Of a stretch of 64,000 nt of DNA, positions 9,286 through 19,242 are shown piece by piece (positions within the stretch are counted from its first letter, which is position 1; every line of letters begins with the position of its first letter). The notes under the pieces were generated by a model. The model did no database searches. It was not told the DNA's origin and was given only the letters and a program-made list of their open reading frames with translations. Made by a program: the position numbers and the translations under genes. This stretch comes from Bacillus sp. FJAT-29937. GTDB taxonomy: Bacteria > Bacillota > Bacilli > Bacillales > Cytobacillaceae. The stretch spans positions 62,001 through 126,000 of the forward strand of contig NZ_LMAS01000008.1 in NCBI RefSeq assembly GCF_001509555.1. Reading direction: 5' to 3'.

Positions 9286-10206
9286 CTACAAGCTATTTTG
9301 TGTCCAAAATGTTGAAGGAGATTCAATTTTATCAATTTCTTTTAAAAACTGTTTCATAACTTTTGTCATTTCTATTTTCCTTAATCTAGCACAACCAATT
9401 GAAGTTTCAAGTTGTTCACCATTAACTATTAAAGGTATTGTGGTAATGTTCCAATTCAACATATTTGGGTTATTATAAAAAGCAAAATCTGTGTTTATAC
9501 TTATATAGTCACCTTCATCGATAGCTTTTTTAATCAAATTCATATTTTGGATTACACTAATATTCAATTTAGATTCTTCATTTGTTAACTCCTGTATTTC
9601 CTTCTTTATTCCGCTGTTATACATGATAATTCTATGGTTTTCTACATCTTTAGGAGTTAAAAATTGCTTCTTAGATAATTCAGAATCCCTTTTAACAGTT
9701 ACATAGAATTTTACTGTAATTATTTTTTTGAAATCTATATTTTTATTTTCTGTGATCTCTTTGTTAATAATTAAAAAGCCTATGTCTATAGCCTTTTTAT
9801 TAATGTCATTTAGAATTTCTTCTGATTCCTTTTCCACGATACCAATTTGCATGGAAGGATTCTCCCTTATTAATGAAAAAATAGAATTGGATAAATAAGG
9901 TACAATCGTAGGGGCGGTTGCTAGTCTAAGTTTTCGATTTGTTGATGTATTGTATTTTTCACTTATCTCTTTTAATTCTTGGATTAGCAACATTATTTCC
10001 TCTGACTTTTCAATTAATTCTTCCCCTACTGAGGTGGGTACTAAACCCTTATTAGTTCGATTGAAAATCATTACACCAAGCTCTTCTTCTAGTTTGGTTA
10101 CAGATTTGCTAATACCGGGCTGGGATATATTTAGTGCATTTGCAGCCGCGGAAACAGATCCTGTTTTTGCAATTTGTATAATGAATGTTAGTTGATCAAT
10201 ATTCAT
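9286..10206 (-). CDS. LysR-type transcriptional regulator
   Basis: This 306-residue protein has an N-terminal winged helix-turn-helix (about residues 1-62) with the typical GSVSAAANALNISQPGISKS pattern. An effector-binding domain follows, with the usual RLATAPTIVPYL opening near residue 95. It is transcribed away from the hydantoinase genes, the standard arrangement for a LysR regulator of a divergent catabolic operon. An AAGGAGGTATTA site lies before its ATG. The effector is probably the island substrate or an intermediate, but that is inference. Confidence 0.93.
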   Translation of the reverse strand: MNIDQLTFIIQIAKTGSVSAAANALNISQPGISKSVTKLEEELGVMIFNRTNKGLVPTSVGEELIEKSEEIMLLIQELKEISEKYNTSTNRKLRLATAPTIVPYLSNSIFSLIRENPSMQIGIVEKESEEILNDINKKAIDIGFLIINKEITENKNIDFKKIITVKFYVTVKRDSELSKKQFLTPKDVENHRIIMYNSGIKKEIQELTNEESKLNISVIQNMNLIKKAIDEGDYISINTDFAFYNNPNMLNWNITTIPLIVNGEQLETSIGCARLRKIEMTKVMKQFLKEIDKIESPSTFWTQNSL

Positions 10207-10525
10207 GTTAATACCTCCTTCTGTCTAACTAGGCTATATGTAAAGATAAATTTGAACTTACTATTAATTGAATTTCACAAAAAGTTACGTATTCCATTGT
10301 CAAAAATGTTACTACAGGTATCTTCTGTAGTAATAGATTTTTATAAATATATTTACTAAGGGATTATGAAAATTATTCATAGAGGTATTACTATTATGTA
10401 TTTTACAATTTTTCTGATTATTTGTAAAATTTTAATAAATAGTGTAACAGATGTTTTAGAACTAAGACACTTAAAACACACTAAATCGAATGCGTTTTAT
10501 CTTATATAGGAATGGAGAATTGAAA
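10207..10525. other. Divergent control region between the LysR gene and hyuA
   Basis: No gene is visible here. The region is very AT-rich and should hold both promoters. The clearest element is the dyad at 10400-10430, listed separately. Confidence 0.6.
10400..10430. promoter_or_regulatory. 9-bp dyad in the divergent LysR/hyuA region
   Basis: ATTTTACAA and its perfect complement TTGTAAAAT are separated by 13 bases. The shape T-(AT-rich spacer)-A and the position, 95 bases before hyuA and facing the LysR gene, make it a candidate LysR operator. It could be chance in such AT-rich sequence. Confidence 0.4.
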
Positions 10526-12616
10526 ATGACAAAAAGTTTAAAGGTTAGCACAGATATTGGAGGGACTTTTACGGATATTGCAGTAACTGATGAGGCAGGT
10601 AATTTACACGTTTTTAAAACGCCTACTACCAAAGGTAATTATGGCCAAGGTGTAATAAATGCTATTGAAATTGCTGCCAAATTTCAAGACAAGACAGTAC
10701 ATGAATTTTTGCAAAAAACTAGTGCGGAAAATGGAAAATTCGCACATGGATCTACCATTACGACTAATGCTATTTTGGAAGATAAAGTGGGGAAAGTAGG
10801 ATTAATTGTAACACGTGGTCATAAAGATATTTTAACTTTTCGCAGTGGGGGTGAAAGACAAAACCCCTACGATTGGAATATGGATTATCCTAAGCCTTAT
10901 ATACCGCGCTATTTAACAGTGGAAGTAACAGAAAGAATTAATGCGGAAGGTGATGTGGTAGTACCTTTAAACGAAACGGATGTAATAAAGGCAGTTGATT
11001 TCTTTAAAAAGGCTAAAGTAGAAGCAATCGCTATTTGTCTATTGTGGGATATCGTCAATCCGATTCATGAAAAAGAGATTGCAAGGATAATTAGAAAAGA
11101 GTGGGAGGACGTCCCTATAGTTTTAGCTTCTGAGGTAAATTCCAGTATACGTGAGACAGGACGGACTTCGTCAGCCAGTATTAATGCTTCATTACTACCA
11201 ATTGTTGGCGATTATTACAAGGAGTTGAATGATAAGTTAATAGAAAATGGATTTACTGATAATGTTACATTATTTAATTCAACTGGGGGTGTAATGACAG
11301 TTGATGAAATGCTAACTAAACCAATTTATAGTATTGATTGCGGTCCGGCGTTGGCTCCTGTTTCTGCGTTAGAGTATGCAAGGTTGGAAAAGGGAAAAGA
11401 AGATTTAATTGTTGTAGACATGGGAGGTACAAGTTTTGATATTAGTACAGTAATTAATGGTGAAATACCAGTATCTAGAAATGCGAAAATAAAACATTTT
11501 GAACTTGGAATTCCTAAAGTTGATATTAAATCGATAGGATCGGGTGGAGGGAGTATTGCCTGGGTGGACTCCGGGGGTATGTTAAGAGTTGGTCCATCAA
11601 GTGCTGGAGCAATTCCTGGTCCTGCTTGTTATGAAGAAGGAGGAATATTCCCGACGGTTACAGATGCAAACCTTGTCCTTGGTAATTTAAATAAGGAATT
11701 CTATGCAGGTGGTTCAATGAGGCTAAACCAGGATTTAGCGGAAAAAGCAATCATGGAACACGTTGCCAAACCACTTGGACTTTCGTTAGAAGAAGCCGCT
11801 TTTAGCATTTGGCATACTGTTAATTCAGATATGGCTGCAGGGATAGAGGAAGTCACTATTTGGCAGGGGATAGATCCACGTGATTTCCTTTTCATAGCTG
11901 GTGGCGGTGCAGCTGGACTTCATATAGCTCAAATTTGCAAACAACTTAATGTAAAGGAAGCATTAGTGCCAAAAAACGCTGGTGCCTTGAGTTCAGTTGG
12001 TGGATTATTTGCTGATGTGAAAGGTGAACGTTCGGTAAATGCCTATACCAATACTGAGAATTTTGACTATGAGGTTGTTAATCAAAGTCTAGAGGAACTA
12101 AGAAATTGGGGAATTGAATTTTTGGATCGTGCTAATATACCAAGAGATAAGCAAAAGTTAGAGTTTTATTGTGAAGCAAGATATCCACATCAAAATTGGG
12201 AAATTTTCATACCTCTTAATAAAAGTCACTTTGAAAATCCAGCAGATATAAAGGAAATGATCTCTCAATTTCACCAAGAACACTTAAGGATATTTGCAGT
12301 CAATGAAGAATCTGATATTGAATGTATTAATTGGCAAGTTCGTGCTACAGGAATGATTGATAAACCTGTACACATTCAGAAAAGCGAAACAATTCATTCG
12401 AAATCATCTTATTTTATGGGTACGAGAAACGTTTATTTAGGCCCTAAAATAGGGCATGTAAGTGCTAATATTTATCGAGGTTCATTAATGCCAGTTGGAA
12501 GTGTAATACAATTTGATGAAGTAGCTATAATTGAAGAAGCTACGATGACCCTTCTATGTCCACCTGGGTGTCAGGTGACCATTACACCTTATGGAAACTT
12601 TTCTATCAAATTTTAA
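10526..12616 (+). CDS. hyuA: Hydantoinase/oxoprolinase subunit A (HyuA family)
   Basis: The 696-residue protein opens with the ATP-binding signature STDIGGTFTDIAV and has the second phosphate loop VVDMGGTSFDIS near residue 305, followed by GSGGGSIAWVD. These are hallmarks of the ASKHA-fold A subunit of ATP-dependent hydantoinases, 5-oxoprolinases and acetone-carboxylase-like enzymes. I chose the ATG at 10526, preceded by AATGGAGA; the frame stays open 12 codons upstream without a better site. It works with HyuB encoded directly downstream. Members open cyclic amides using ATP or carboxylate ketones, so the reaction cannot be fixed from sequence. Confidence 0.9.
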   Translation: MTKSLKVSTDIGGTFTDIAVTDEAGNLHVFKTPTTKGNYGQGVINAIEIAAKFQDKTVHEFLQKTSAENGKFAHGSTITTNAILEDKVGKVGLIVTRGHKDILTFRSGGERQNPYDWNMDYPKPYIPRYLTVEVTERINAEGDVVVPLNETDVIKAVDFFKKAKVEAIAICLLWDIVNPIHEKEIARIIRKEWEDVPIVLASEVNSSIRETGRTSSASINASLLPIVGDYYKELNDKLIENGFTDNVTLFNSTGGVMTVDEMLTKPIYSIDCGPALAPVSALEYARLEKGKEDLIVVDMGGTSFDISTVINGEIPVSRNAKIKHFELGIPKVDIKSIGSGGGSIAWVDSGGMLRVGPSSAGAIPGPACYEEGGIFPTVTDANLVLGNLNKEFYAGGSMRLNQDLAEKAIMEHVAKPLGLSLEEAAFSIWHTVNSDMAAGIEEVTIWQGIDPRDFLFIAGGGAAGLHIAQICKQLNVKEALVPKNAGALSSVGGLFADVKGERSVNAYTNTENFDYEVVNQSLEELRNWGIEFLDRANIPRDKQKLEFYCEARYPHQNWEIFIPLNKSHFENPADIKEMISQFHQEHLRIFAVNEESDIECINWQVRATGMIDKPVHIQKSETIHSKSSYFMGTRNVYLGPKIGHVSANIYRGSLMPVGSVIQFDEVAIIEEATMTLLCPPGCQVTITPYGNFSIKF

Positions 12617-12648
12617 ACAGAATCTAGTATGAATTAGGAGGGGTTAAT

Positions 12649-14490
12649 GTGAATATAAATGTTGAAAATAAAATAGAGCCATATATGATTACATTGCTAG
12701 TAAGAAAATTTGAGTCGATTGTACGTGAAATGACTAATACAGTCATTCGAACTGCACGTTCCGGTGTAATAAGTTCTGGGAGAGACTTTTCATGTAGTGT
12801 TATTACGGGAGATGGTAGAATTCTATTCGTTTCTGAGGCAATACCAGTTCATACAGCTAATAGCAATTTGGTTATTCTATCGTTGTTGGATCTATTTAAA
12901 GATGATATTCATGAAGGTGATATCTTTCTATGTAATAGTCCTTATCACGGAAATACTCACCACGCTGATTATACTATTATTGCCCCTATTTTTCATAATG
13001 GGGAGTTACTCTTTTTCTCAGTTGTCAGAGGGCATCAAGCGGATATAGGAAATCATTTGCCAACCACCTATTATCCAGATGCAAGAGATATATATGAGGA
13101 AGGAGCTTTAAACTGGCCTGTTGTACGAATACAAAAAAATTATAAAGATATTAAAGATATTATTCGTATGGCAAAAATGAGAATTCGAGTTCCGGAACAA
13201 TGGTATGGCGACTACTTAGCGCAAGTAGGAGCATGCAGGGTTGCAGAGAGAAAGATTAAGGATATGTGCGGTATACATGGGATTGAGTTTATAAATAATT
13301 TCGTAGATACCTATATTGACTATGGAGAAAGACGAATGATTGCAGCAATCAAGGAAATGCCTAAAGCTTCTTTAGAATACGAAACATCGCATGACCCAAT
13401 ACCAGGCATTCCAGATAAAGATGCTTCCCAGTTTGGTATTCCGGTAAAGATGAAAGTGGATATTGATCCCGACGAAGCTTATATTTATATCGATGTAAGT
13501 CATAACCGTTCAAGTGTGCTTGGTGGATATAATATGTGTGAAGCTACAACAATAGCTGCTGCAACCCAAGGCGTATTAAGTATCCTTTCATCTGATTTAC
13601 CACAAAATCAAGGTGTATTTAAAAGATTGAAAGTAAAAATGGGGAAAAATCAAGTTGTCGGGTATTCTGAACATCCTATAAGTATGTCTATTTCAACAAC
13701 AAACGTAACGGATCGATTGGCAAGTATCTCGGGTAGTATTTTTGCTGGATTAGGTGAGCCTTGGGGCATGGCTGAACATGGCTATGGAAAATCCTATAGT
13801 AATCCAGTTATAGCCGGGTATGACCCAAGAAAAAATGGAGCACCATATGTAAACCAATTAATTAATGGTTCTGCAGGTGGTGGTGCCATCTATGGGTATG
13901 ATGGATGGCTAACATTACAAGTGCCGGTATCTTCTGGAATGATGAATATTGACAGTGCAGAAATAATTGAACAAAAATATCCCATTCTTATAAAAGCTCG
14001 GGCAATTAGAACAGATAGTCAAGGATATGGACAATGGAATGGTGCACCAGGTACTAAAGTAGAGCTTTTACAGAGATTTCAGGAGGGTACCTGGATGCAA
14101 GTTTGTGATGGTCATGTATATCCCCCGAAGGGTATTCATGGTGGGGGAGAAGGTAAAAAAGCTGAAATGTACGTTAAAAAGATAAAAAGCCTTGAAACGA
14201 TGTGGGATGAGCAAATTGAAGAACCAAAGAGTATTGCACTAACTAATTATGTAAAATTACAACCAGATGTTGAAATCATAGTATCGGAGGCTAATGGAGG
14301 AGGAGGGTATGGTAATCCATTAAAACGAGATCCTGAACGAGTTTTATATGATGTTAGAGAGGGTTGGTTATCCTTTGATGTTGCAAAAGAAATATTTGGT
14401 GTAGCATTTCTTACTAATGATGTGGATTCACTGGAGATAGATTGGGAAATGACTGAACATTTAAGGAGAAATTTAATCAAAGGGAGATAA
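12649..14490 (+). CDS. hyuB: Hydantoinase/oxoprolinase subunit B (HyuB family)
   Basis: The 613-residue protein has the HyuB markers SGRDFSCSVITGDGRIL near residue 44, NSPYHGNTHHADYTII near residue 100 with its His/Asp metal-ligand cluster, and a glycine-rich tail (SEANGGGGYGNPLKRDP). The GTG start is preceded by AGGAGGGG. HyuA and HyuB together form the ATP-dependent amidohydrolase or carboxylase. The length is typical of the separate B subunit; in many bacteria and eukaryotes the two are fused as 5-oxoprolinase. Confidence 0.9.
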   Translation: MNINVENKIEPYMITLLVRKFESIVREMTNTVIRTARSGVISSGRDFSCSVITGDGRILFVSEAIPVHTANSNLVILSLLDLFKDDIHEGDIFLCNSPYHGNTHHADYTIIAPIFHNGELLFFSVVRGHQADIGNHLPTTYYPDARDIYEEGALNWPVVRIQKNYKDIKDIIRMAKMRIRVPEQWYGDYLAQVGACRVAERKIKDMCGIHGIEFINNFVDTYIDYGERRMIAAIKEMPKASLEYETSHDPIPGIPDKDASQFGIPVKMKVDIDPDEAYIYIDVSHNRSSVLGGYNMCEATTIAAATQGVLSILSSDLPQNQGVFKRLKVKMGKNQVVGYSEHPISMSISTTNVTDRLASISGSIFAGLGEPWGMAEHGYGKSYSNPVIAGYDPRKNGAPYVNQLINGSAGGGAIYGYDGWLTLQVPVSSGMMNIDSAEIIEQKYPILIKARAIRTDSQGYGQWNGAPGTKVELLQRFQEGTWMQVCDGHVYPPKGIHGGGEGKKAEMYVKKIKSLETMWDEQIEEPKSIALTNYVKLQPDVEIIVSEANGGGGYGNPLKRDPERVLYDVREGWLSFDVAKEIFGVAFLTNDVDSLEIDWEMTEHLRRNLIKGR

Positions 14491-14612
14491 ATCAAATATA
14501 TTTCTTGGTTTAATTCCATGTAGCAATGAGGTTAATTAAGATTCATTTGGGTATAGATTGTAGTTCGGGGACTCAAACAATTATCACAGTGAATATGGAG
14601 GCATGCAAATTC

Positions 14613-15974
14613 ATGGAATTTATCGAACAAGCAAAAAAAATTTTCCCGAAGGATCGAATTTCAACCAATAAAACAATACTAGAGCAACATAGTAGAGATG
14701 AGTCATACCATGAGCCGTCTGAACCATTTGTAGTTGTCTATCCAATAAGTAATAAAGAAGTAAGTGAAATTGTTAAACTAGCAAATAAATATGAAATTCC
14801 GATTATTCCATTTGGCCTGGGAACAAGTTTAGAAGGTCATATTATACCTTATCATGGGGGAGTATCGATAGACTTTTCCCTGATGAACAAAATAATAGAG
14901 ATACGTCCTGATGATTTTTTAGTAAGGGTACAACCAGGAGTAACGCAAATGGAGTTAAATAAAAGACTAAAAAAACATGGGTTATTCTTTTCGGTAGACC
15001 CCGGTGCAGAAGCAACATTAGGAGGTATGGCGGCCACTAATGCAAGTGGCACAACATCTGTAAAGTATGGAATTATGCGAGATCAGGTACGTAATCTTGA
15101 AGTGGTCTTACCAAATGGAGAAATAATTGAAACTGGTAATCTTGCACCTAAATCATCCTCTGGCTACCATCTTAATGGGTTATTTGTAGGCTCGGAAGGT
15201 ACGCTTGGTTGCTTTACGGAGTTAACTCTTAGGGTATATGGATTACCCGAGGAGGTTATGGCTGCTCGGGCCTCCTTTGATACGATTAGCCAAGCAGTTG
15301 AATCAGTTATAGCCATCCTATCTGCCGGTATACCGATAGCAAGGGTGGAACTAGTAGATGAATCTTCTATTGAACAGGTTAATCAATCGCTTGGGACGAA
15401 TTACGAAGTAACACCAACACTATTTTTGGAGTTTCATGGTAATAAGATGGGCTTGAACCAAGACATAGCTTTTGCGAAAGATTTAATAACTGAAATAGGC
15501 GGTAAATCTATTGAATTTGAAACAGATACAAAGAAAAGAAATGAACTATGGAATGCACGACATAATTTATTATTTAGTTTTGTTCACAGCAATCCACAAA
15601 AGAAAGCAATGATTACAGATGTTTGTTTACCATTATCTGAGCTCGAAGGTGGATTATTAGCTGCAAGGGAAAAATTAAAAGAAATTGATTTAGTTGGTGC
15701 AATTATTGGTCATGTAGGCGACGGTAATTTTCATGCGATTTTGATGATTGATATTAATAACCCTATTGAGATGAGAAAAGCAGATGAATATAATTCCTTC
15801 ATCGTTGATTATGCATTGAGTCATAATGGAACATGCACAGGGGAACATGGTGTAGGAGTTGGTAAAATGAAATATCAACAAAAAGAACATGGAAAAGCAT
15901 ATGACCTAATGAAAATGATTAAGAAGACAATCGATCCTAAAGGAATTATGAATCCAGGGAAAGTTATTGATTAA
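14613..15974 (+). CDS. FAD-binding D-2-hydroxyacid oxidase/dehydrogenase (GlcD family)
   Basis: The 453-residue protein has the PCMH-type FAD domain (PFGLGTSLEGHIIPYHGG near residue 69, then DPGAEATLGGMAATNASGT). Its C-terminal cap has GHVGDGNFHAILMID and GTCTGEHGVGVGKM, the histidine-bearing metal and substrate motifs of GlcD and D-lactate dehydrogenases. I prefer the ATG at 14613, 11 bases after GGAGG, over an ATG at 14526 that lacks a ribosome binding site; the shorter form matches family length. Such enzymes oxidise glycolate, D-lactate or other D-2-hydroxy acids to 2-oxo acids, passing electrons to the respiratory chain. No GlcE or GlcF partner is encoded nearby. Confidence 0.9.
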   Translation: MEFIEQAKKIFPKDRISTNKTILEQHSRDESYHEPSEPFVVVYPISNKEVSEIVKLANKYEIPIIPFGLGTSLEGHIIPYHGGVSIDFSLMNKIIEIRPDDFLVRVQPGVTQMELNKRLKKHGLFFSVDPGAEATLGGMAATNASGTTSVKYGIMRDQVRNLEVVLPNGEIIETGNLAPKSSSGYHLNGLFVGSEGTLGCFTELTLRVYGLPEEVMAARASFDTISQAVESVIAILSAGIPIARVELVDESSIEQVNQSLGTNYEVTPTLFLEFHGNKMGLNQDIAFAKDLITEIGGKSIEFETDTKKRNELWNARHNLLFSFVHSNPQKKAMITDVCLPLSELEGGLLAAREKLKEIDLVGAIIGHVGDGNFHAILMIDINNPIEMRKADEYNSFIVDYALSHNGTCTGEHGVGVGKMKYQQKEHGKAYDLMKMIKKTIDPKGIMNPGKVID

Positions 15975-15997
15975 AGATATGGGAGGAAGAAGATGAC

Positions 15998-17695
15998 ATG
16001 AAAGGAAAGAAAATTCTAGTAGTTGGTGGAGTGGCAGGTGGTGCATCAACTGCAGCTAGAATAAGAAGGTTAGATGAAAGTGCAAAGGTCATCATGTTTG
16101 AAAAAGGCCCTCATGTATCTTTTTCAAATTGCTCCCTACCATACCATTTAGGCGGAATCGTAGAAGATAGTGAAAAACTAGTCTTAATGAGTCCGGCTAT
16201 TTTTAAAAATCGATATAATATTGAAGCTCGTGTTAATCATGAAGTTATCGCAATTAACCGGGAAAATAAAACAATTACAGTAAAAGATTTAATGACAGAT
16301 AAAAACTATGAAGAAAGCTATGATAAGTTAGTCCTTTCACCTGGTGCATCTCCAATTAAACCAAATTTAGAAGGAATTAATAATCCGAATGTATTTACAG
16401 TGCGGAATGTTGTTGACATTGATAATATCCAATCGTTTATTAAACAAAAAGGAATAAGGGATATTGCGGTTATCGGTGGAGGATTTATTGGTGTAGAAGT
16501 TGCAGAGAACTTAAAACTTGCAAATTTCAACGTAACATTAGTCGAATTCGCCAATCAAGTAATGGCACCATTTGACTACGATATGGCACAAATTCTTCAT
16601 AAAGAAATGATGGATCATGGAGTTAACCTTGTATTAGATGACAGACTTGCTAAAATTGAGAACAAATATGTCGTAACGAATTCTGGTAAGCAAATTGATG
16701 CTCAGGCTGTGATTCTCGCAATTGGTGTACGGCCAGAAACAAGCCTAGCAAAAGAAGCAGGGCTTGAAATTGGTGAAACGGGTGCAATAAAAGTCGACCA
16801 TAACTACTTAACTAATGATGAAAATATATATGCGGCAGGAGATGCGATTGAAGTATACCATCGTCTATTACACAAACCAACTAGACTAGCACTTGCTGGT
16901 CCTGCACAGAAACAAGCTCGTGCAGCTGCAGACCATATGTATGGAATTCCAAATCGAAATAACGGGGTTATCGGTTCATCATCTATCCATCTATTTGACT
17001 TAAATGCAGCTTCAACGGGTCTAAATACAAGAAATGCAGAGCAAGCAGGAATAAAGCATGATTATGTATATGTTATCCCAGGTGATAAAGTCGGATTAAT
17101 GCCGAATAGCAATCCAATGCACTTTAAATTGGTTTATGAATACCCAACAGGACGGATCTTAGGTGCCCAAGCGATTGGTAAAGGTAATGTCGATAAACGA
17201 ATTGATGTTATTGCTGCCATGATTACGATGAATGGGACATTGGAAGACCTAAAAGACTTAGAATTAACCTACTCACCGATGCTAGGGACAGCAAAAGATG
17301 TTGTAAATCTGGCAGCATTAGTGGCACTTAATCAATTACATGGTAAGTATAAAGAAGTTAAAGTCTCTGAGGTTCGTAAGCTAGTAGAAAATAATGCTTT
17401 TATTATAGATGCTCGGGAAAAAGGGGAATACAACGCAGGTCACTTATTCAATGCTGTGAACATTCCTTTAAGTGAATTTAGAGATCGGTTAGATGAGATA
17501 CCAAAAGACAAACCAGTCTATATTCATTGTCGTTCAGGACAACGAAGCTACAACATGGTAATGGCGTTACAGAATTTAGGATATACTAATGTATTTAATG
17601 TCTCAGGCTCTTATCTGGGTATTAACATATATGAATATTTTAATGATTTGGTAAATGGAAGGGAGAAAATAGTTACAGAATATAACTTTAAATAA
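15998..17695 (+). CDS. cdr: CoA-disulfide reductase with C-terminal rhodanese domain
   Basis: The 565-residue flavoprotein has an N-terminal FAD motif (VVGGVAGGASTAARIRR), the single redox cysteine in SFSNCSLPYH (C45), an NADH-binding loop (VIGGGFIGVEVAENL near residue 160) and a dimerisation domain. A rhodanese domain follows, with active site HCRSGQRS (C511). Fusions of this type reduce CoA disulfides, persulfides or polysulfide. Its place between a hydroxyacid oxidase and another sulfurtransferase suggests handling of sulfane sulfur released by the pathway. A clear GGGAGGAAGA site precedes the ATG. Confidence 0.92.
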   Translation: MKGKKILVVGGVAGGASTAARIRRLDESAKVIMFEKGPHVSFSNCSLPYHLGGIVEDSEKLVLMSPAIFKNRYNIEARVNHEVIAINRENKTITVKDLMTDKNYEESYDKLVLSPGASPIKPNLEGINNPNVFTVRNVVDIDNIQSFIKQKGIRDIAVIGGGFIGVEVAENLKLANFNVTLVEFANQVMAPFDYDMAQILHKEMMDHGVNLVLDDRLAKIENKYVVTNSGKQIDAQAVILAIGVRPETSLAKEAGLEIGETGAIKVDHNYLTNDENIYAAGDAIEVYHRLLHKPTRLALAGPAQKQARAAADHMYGIPNRNNGVIGSSSIHLFDLNAASTGLNTRNAEQAGIKHDYVYVIPGDKVGLMPNSNPMHFKLVYEYPTGRILGAQAIGKGNVDKRIDVIAAMITMNGTLEDLKDLELTYSPMLGTAKDVVNLAALVALNQLHGKYKEVKVSEVRKLVENNAFIIDAREKGEYNAGHLFNAVNIPLSEFRDRLDEIPKDKPVYIHCRSGQRSYNMVMALQNLGYTNVFNVSGSYLGINIYEYFNDLVNGREKIVTEYNFK

Positions 17696-17784
17696 TGAAC
17701 AAAAATTGATTCATTCGTCCGTATATAAGGGTGTTAGGAGAGTAGGACTATTATAAGGTTCAAGCCATAAGGAGGCACAAACTA

Positions 17785-18615
17785 ATGGGGGATATTATTA
17801 AGCCAGAGACACTGGCAAATTGGTTGGAGAAAGATGAACTAACTATCATCGATGTAAGATCTGATTTATTGAATCCAGATGAAGGTGAAATTGCCTATAA
17901 AAAGAATCATATACCAGGGGCACATTATCTTCATTTAACAAAAGATTTATCGGGGGAAGTCCGTAAACATGGCGGAAACCATCCATTACCAGATAAAAAT
18001 GCTTTTACAGGAAAGTTAAGTGAAATTGGCGTTACGATGGAAAAGCCTATTGTCATTTATGATACAAAAAATGAAATGTTTGCCGCTCGCGCATGGTGGT
18101 TGTTAAAATATTACGGTCATAATAAGACATACTTGCTAGACGGAGGTTTTGATGCCTGGGTTAAGGCCGGCTATGAAGTGACAGACCAACTACCTGAAAA
18201 AGTTCATTCAACTTTTACGCCGCAGATGGATAAAACAATGGTTGTGTCTATGGAAGATGTCAAAAACCACCAACAACAACATACAATACTTATTGATTCA
18301 AGATCAAGAGAAAGATATTTGGGTGAGTCAGAACCATTATATAAAAAGGCAGGGCATATTCCCGGTGCGAAAAATTACTTTTGGCAGGATGTTTTAGTTG
18401 AGGATGGGTCATGGAAAACACCAGAACAACTAAAGGAACATTTTGCGGCAATACCAAAACAAAAAGAAGTAATTGTTTCTTGTGGTTCGGGTATTTCTGC
18501 ATGTCCTAATATAGTTGCACTAAAACAGGCTGGTTTTAATAATGTTAAATTATATGCTGGAAGTTTTAGTGATTGGATTTCCTATGAGGAAAATGAAGTG
18601 GTGAAAGGGGAGTAG
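17785..18615 (+). CDS. Two-domain sulfurtransferase (3-mercaptopyruvate/thiosulfate type)
   Basis: The 276-residue protein is a tandem rhodanese. The inactive N-terminal domain ends near residue 125, and the C-terminal domain carries the catalytic cysteine in VSCGSGISACPN (C233). The loop CGSGISA resembles the CGSGVTA loop typical of 3-mercaptopyruvate sulfurtransferases more than the CRKGVTA loop of thiosulfate enzymes. A good AAGGAGGCACAA site precedes the ATG. With the reductase upstream it forms the sulfur-handling end of the island. The substrate call rests on the loop alone. Confidence 0.9.
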   Translation: MGDIIKPETLANWLEKDELTIIDVRSDLLNPDEGEIAYKKNHIPGAHYLHLTKDLSGEVRKHGGNHPLPDKNAFTGKLSEIGVTMEKPIVIYDTKNEMFAARAWWLLKYYGHNKTYLLDGGFDAWVKAGYEVTDQLPEKVHSTFTPQMDKTMVVSMEDVKNHQQQHTILIDSRSRERYLGESEPLYKKAGHIPGAKNYFWQDVLVEDGSWKTPEQLKEHFAAIPKQKEVIVSCGSGISACPNIVALKQAGFNNVKLYAGSFSDWISYEENEVVKGE

Positions 18616-18741
18616 GTGGTGGAGTATCAATTACAAGAAAGATTGAAATAATGTAGCTAAATATATTTAACATAATTTTTTCATTTGAATTTCTAGATCT
18701 AATCTAACCCTAATTTCGATTTACAAGATTGGGGGGAATGT

Positions 18742-18796
18742 AAAATAAACTGTGTAAGTAAGAGTGCGTACGGCTCTTACTTACACAGTTTATTTT
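18742..18796. terminator. 23-bp perfect hairpin, probably a bidirectional terminator
   Basis: The left arm (18742-18764) and right arm (18774-18796) are exact complements over 23 bp with a 9-base loop, bounded by an A run on the left and a T run on the right. It follows the sulfurtransferase gene and closes the island transcript. The stem is longer than those of most simple terminators. Confidence 0.8.
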
Positions 18797-18806
18797 TTAT
18801 TGTTAA

Positions 18807-19200
18807 ACTCAAACATATGATGTATATGTGTATCAAATTATTACAAAAGATGACCGAAACTATCTACAAGGAACAGTTAAGGAATCTATGCATGAGTTAT
18901 TAGAAAGCAAAAGAGATTTAGCTGAAAATGTCATTGTTCCTTTTGATATGAAAGATACCCAAATAGAAGCTGCTGACAGAATGGGAATGAGGGGATAGCA
19001 GCAACCAAATACAGAGATGGAATGGAATCATGAGAACAATTAATGATGGAATGTCTATTTCAGATATCAAATTCTTTATAGAAAAAAGACTTGAGTTAGC
19101 AAAAGGTGCGCACATCAAAGGAAAAAAAGACTTTTCTAATTCGATTAGTTGCTATGAATTTGACTTACAAAAGTTATTTAATTATTCTCAATGGAGCTGA
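18807..19200 (+). pseudogene. Frameshifted remnant of an unrecognised gene
   Basis: Two consecutive frames read like one protein. The first (18807-18998) includes YQIITKDDRNYLQGTVKESM and ends GMRG-stop. The second opens at 18991 and contains NQIQRWNGIM, then MSISDIKFFIEKRLELAKGA, ending at 19200. Joining them near 18990 with a one-base shift gives about 130 residues without stops. The 5' side is cut by an in-frame stop at 18804 next to the long hairpin, so the start is also missing. I do not recognise the family. Confidence 0.5.
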
Positions 19201-19242
19201 AAATATGTTGCTGGATCAATTTAAGTTAGTACTAGTATAAAT

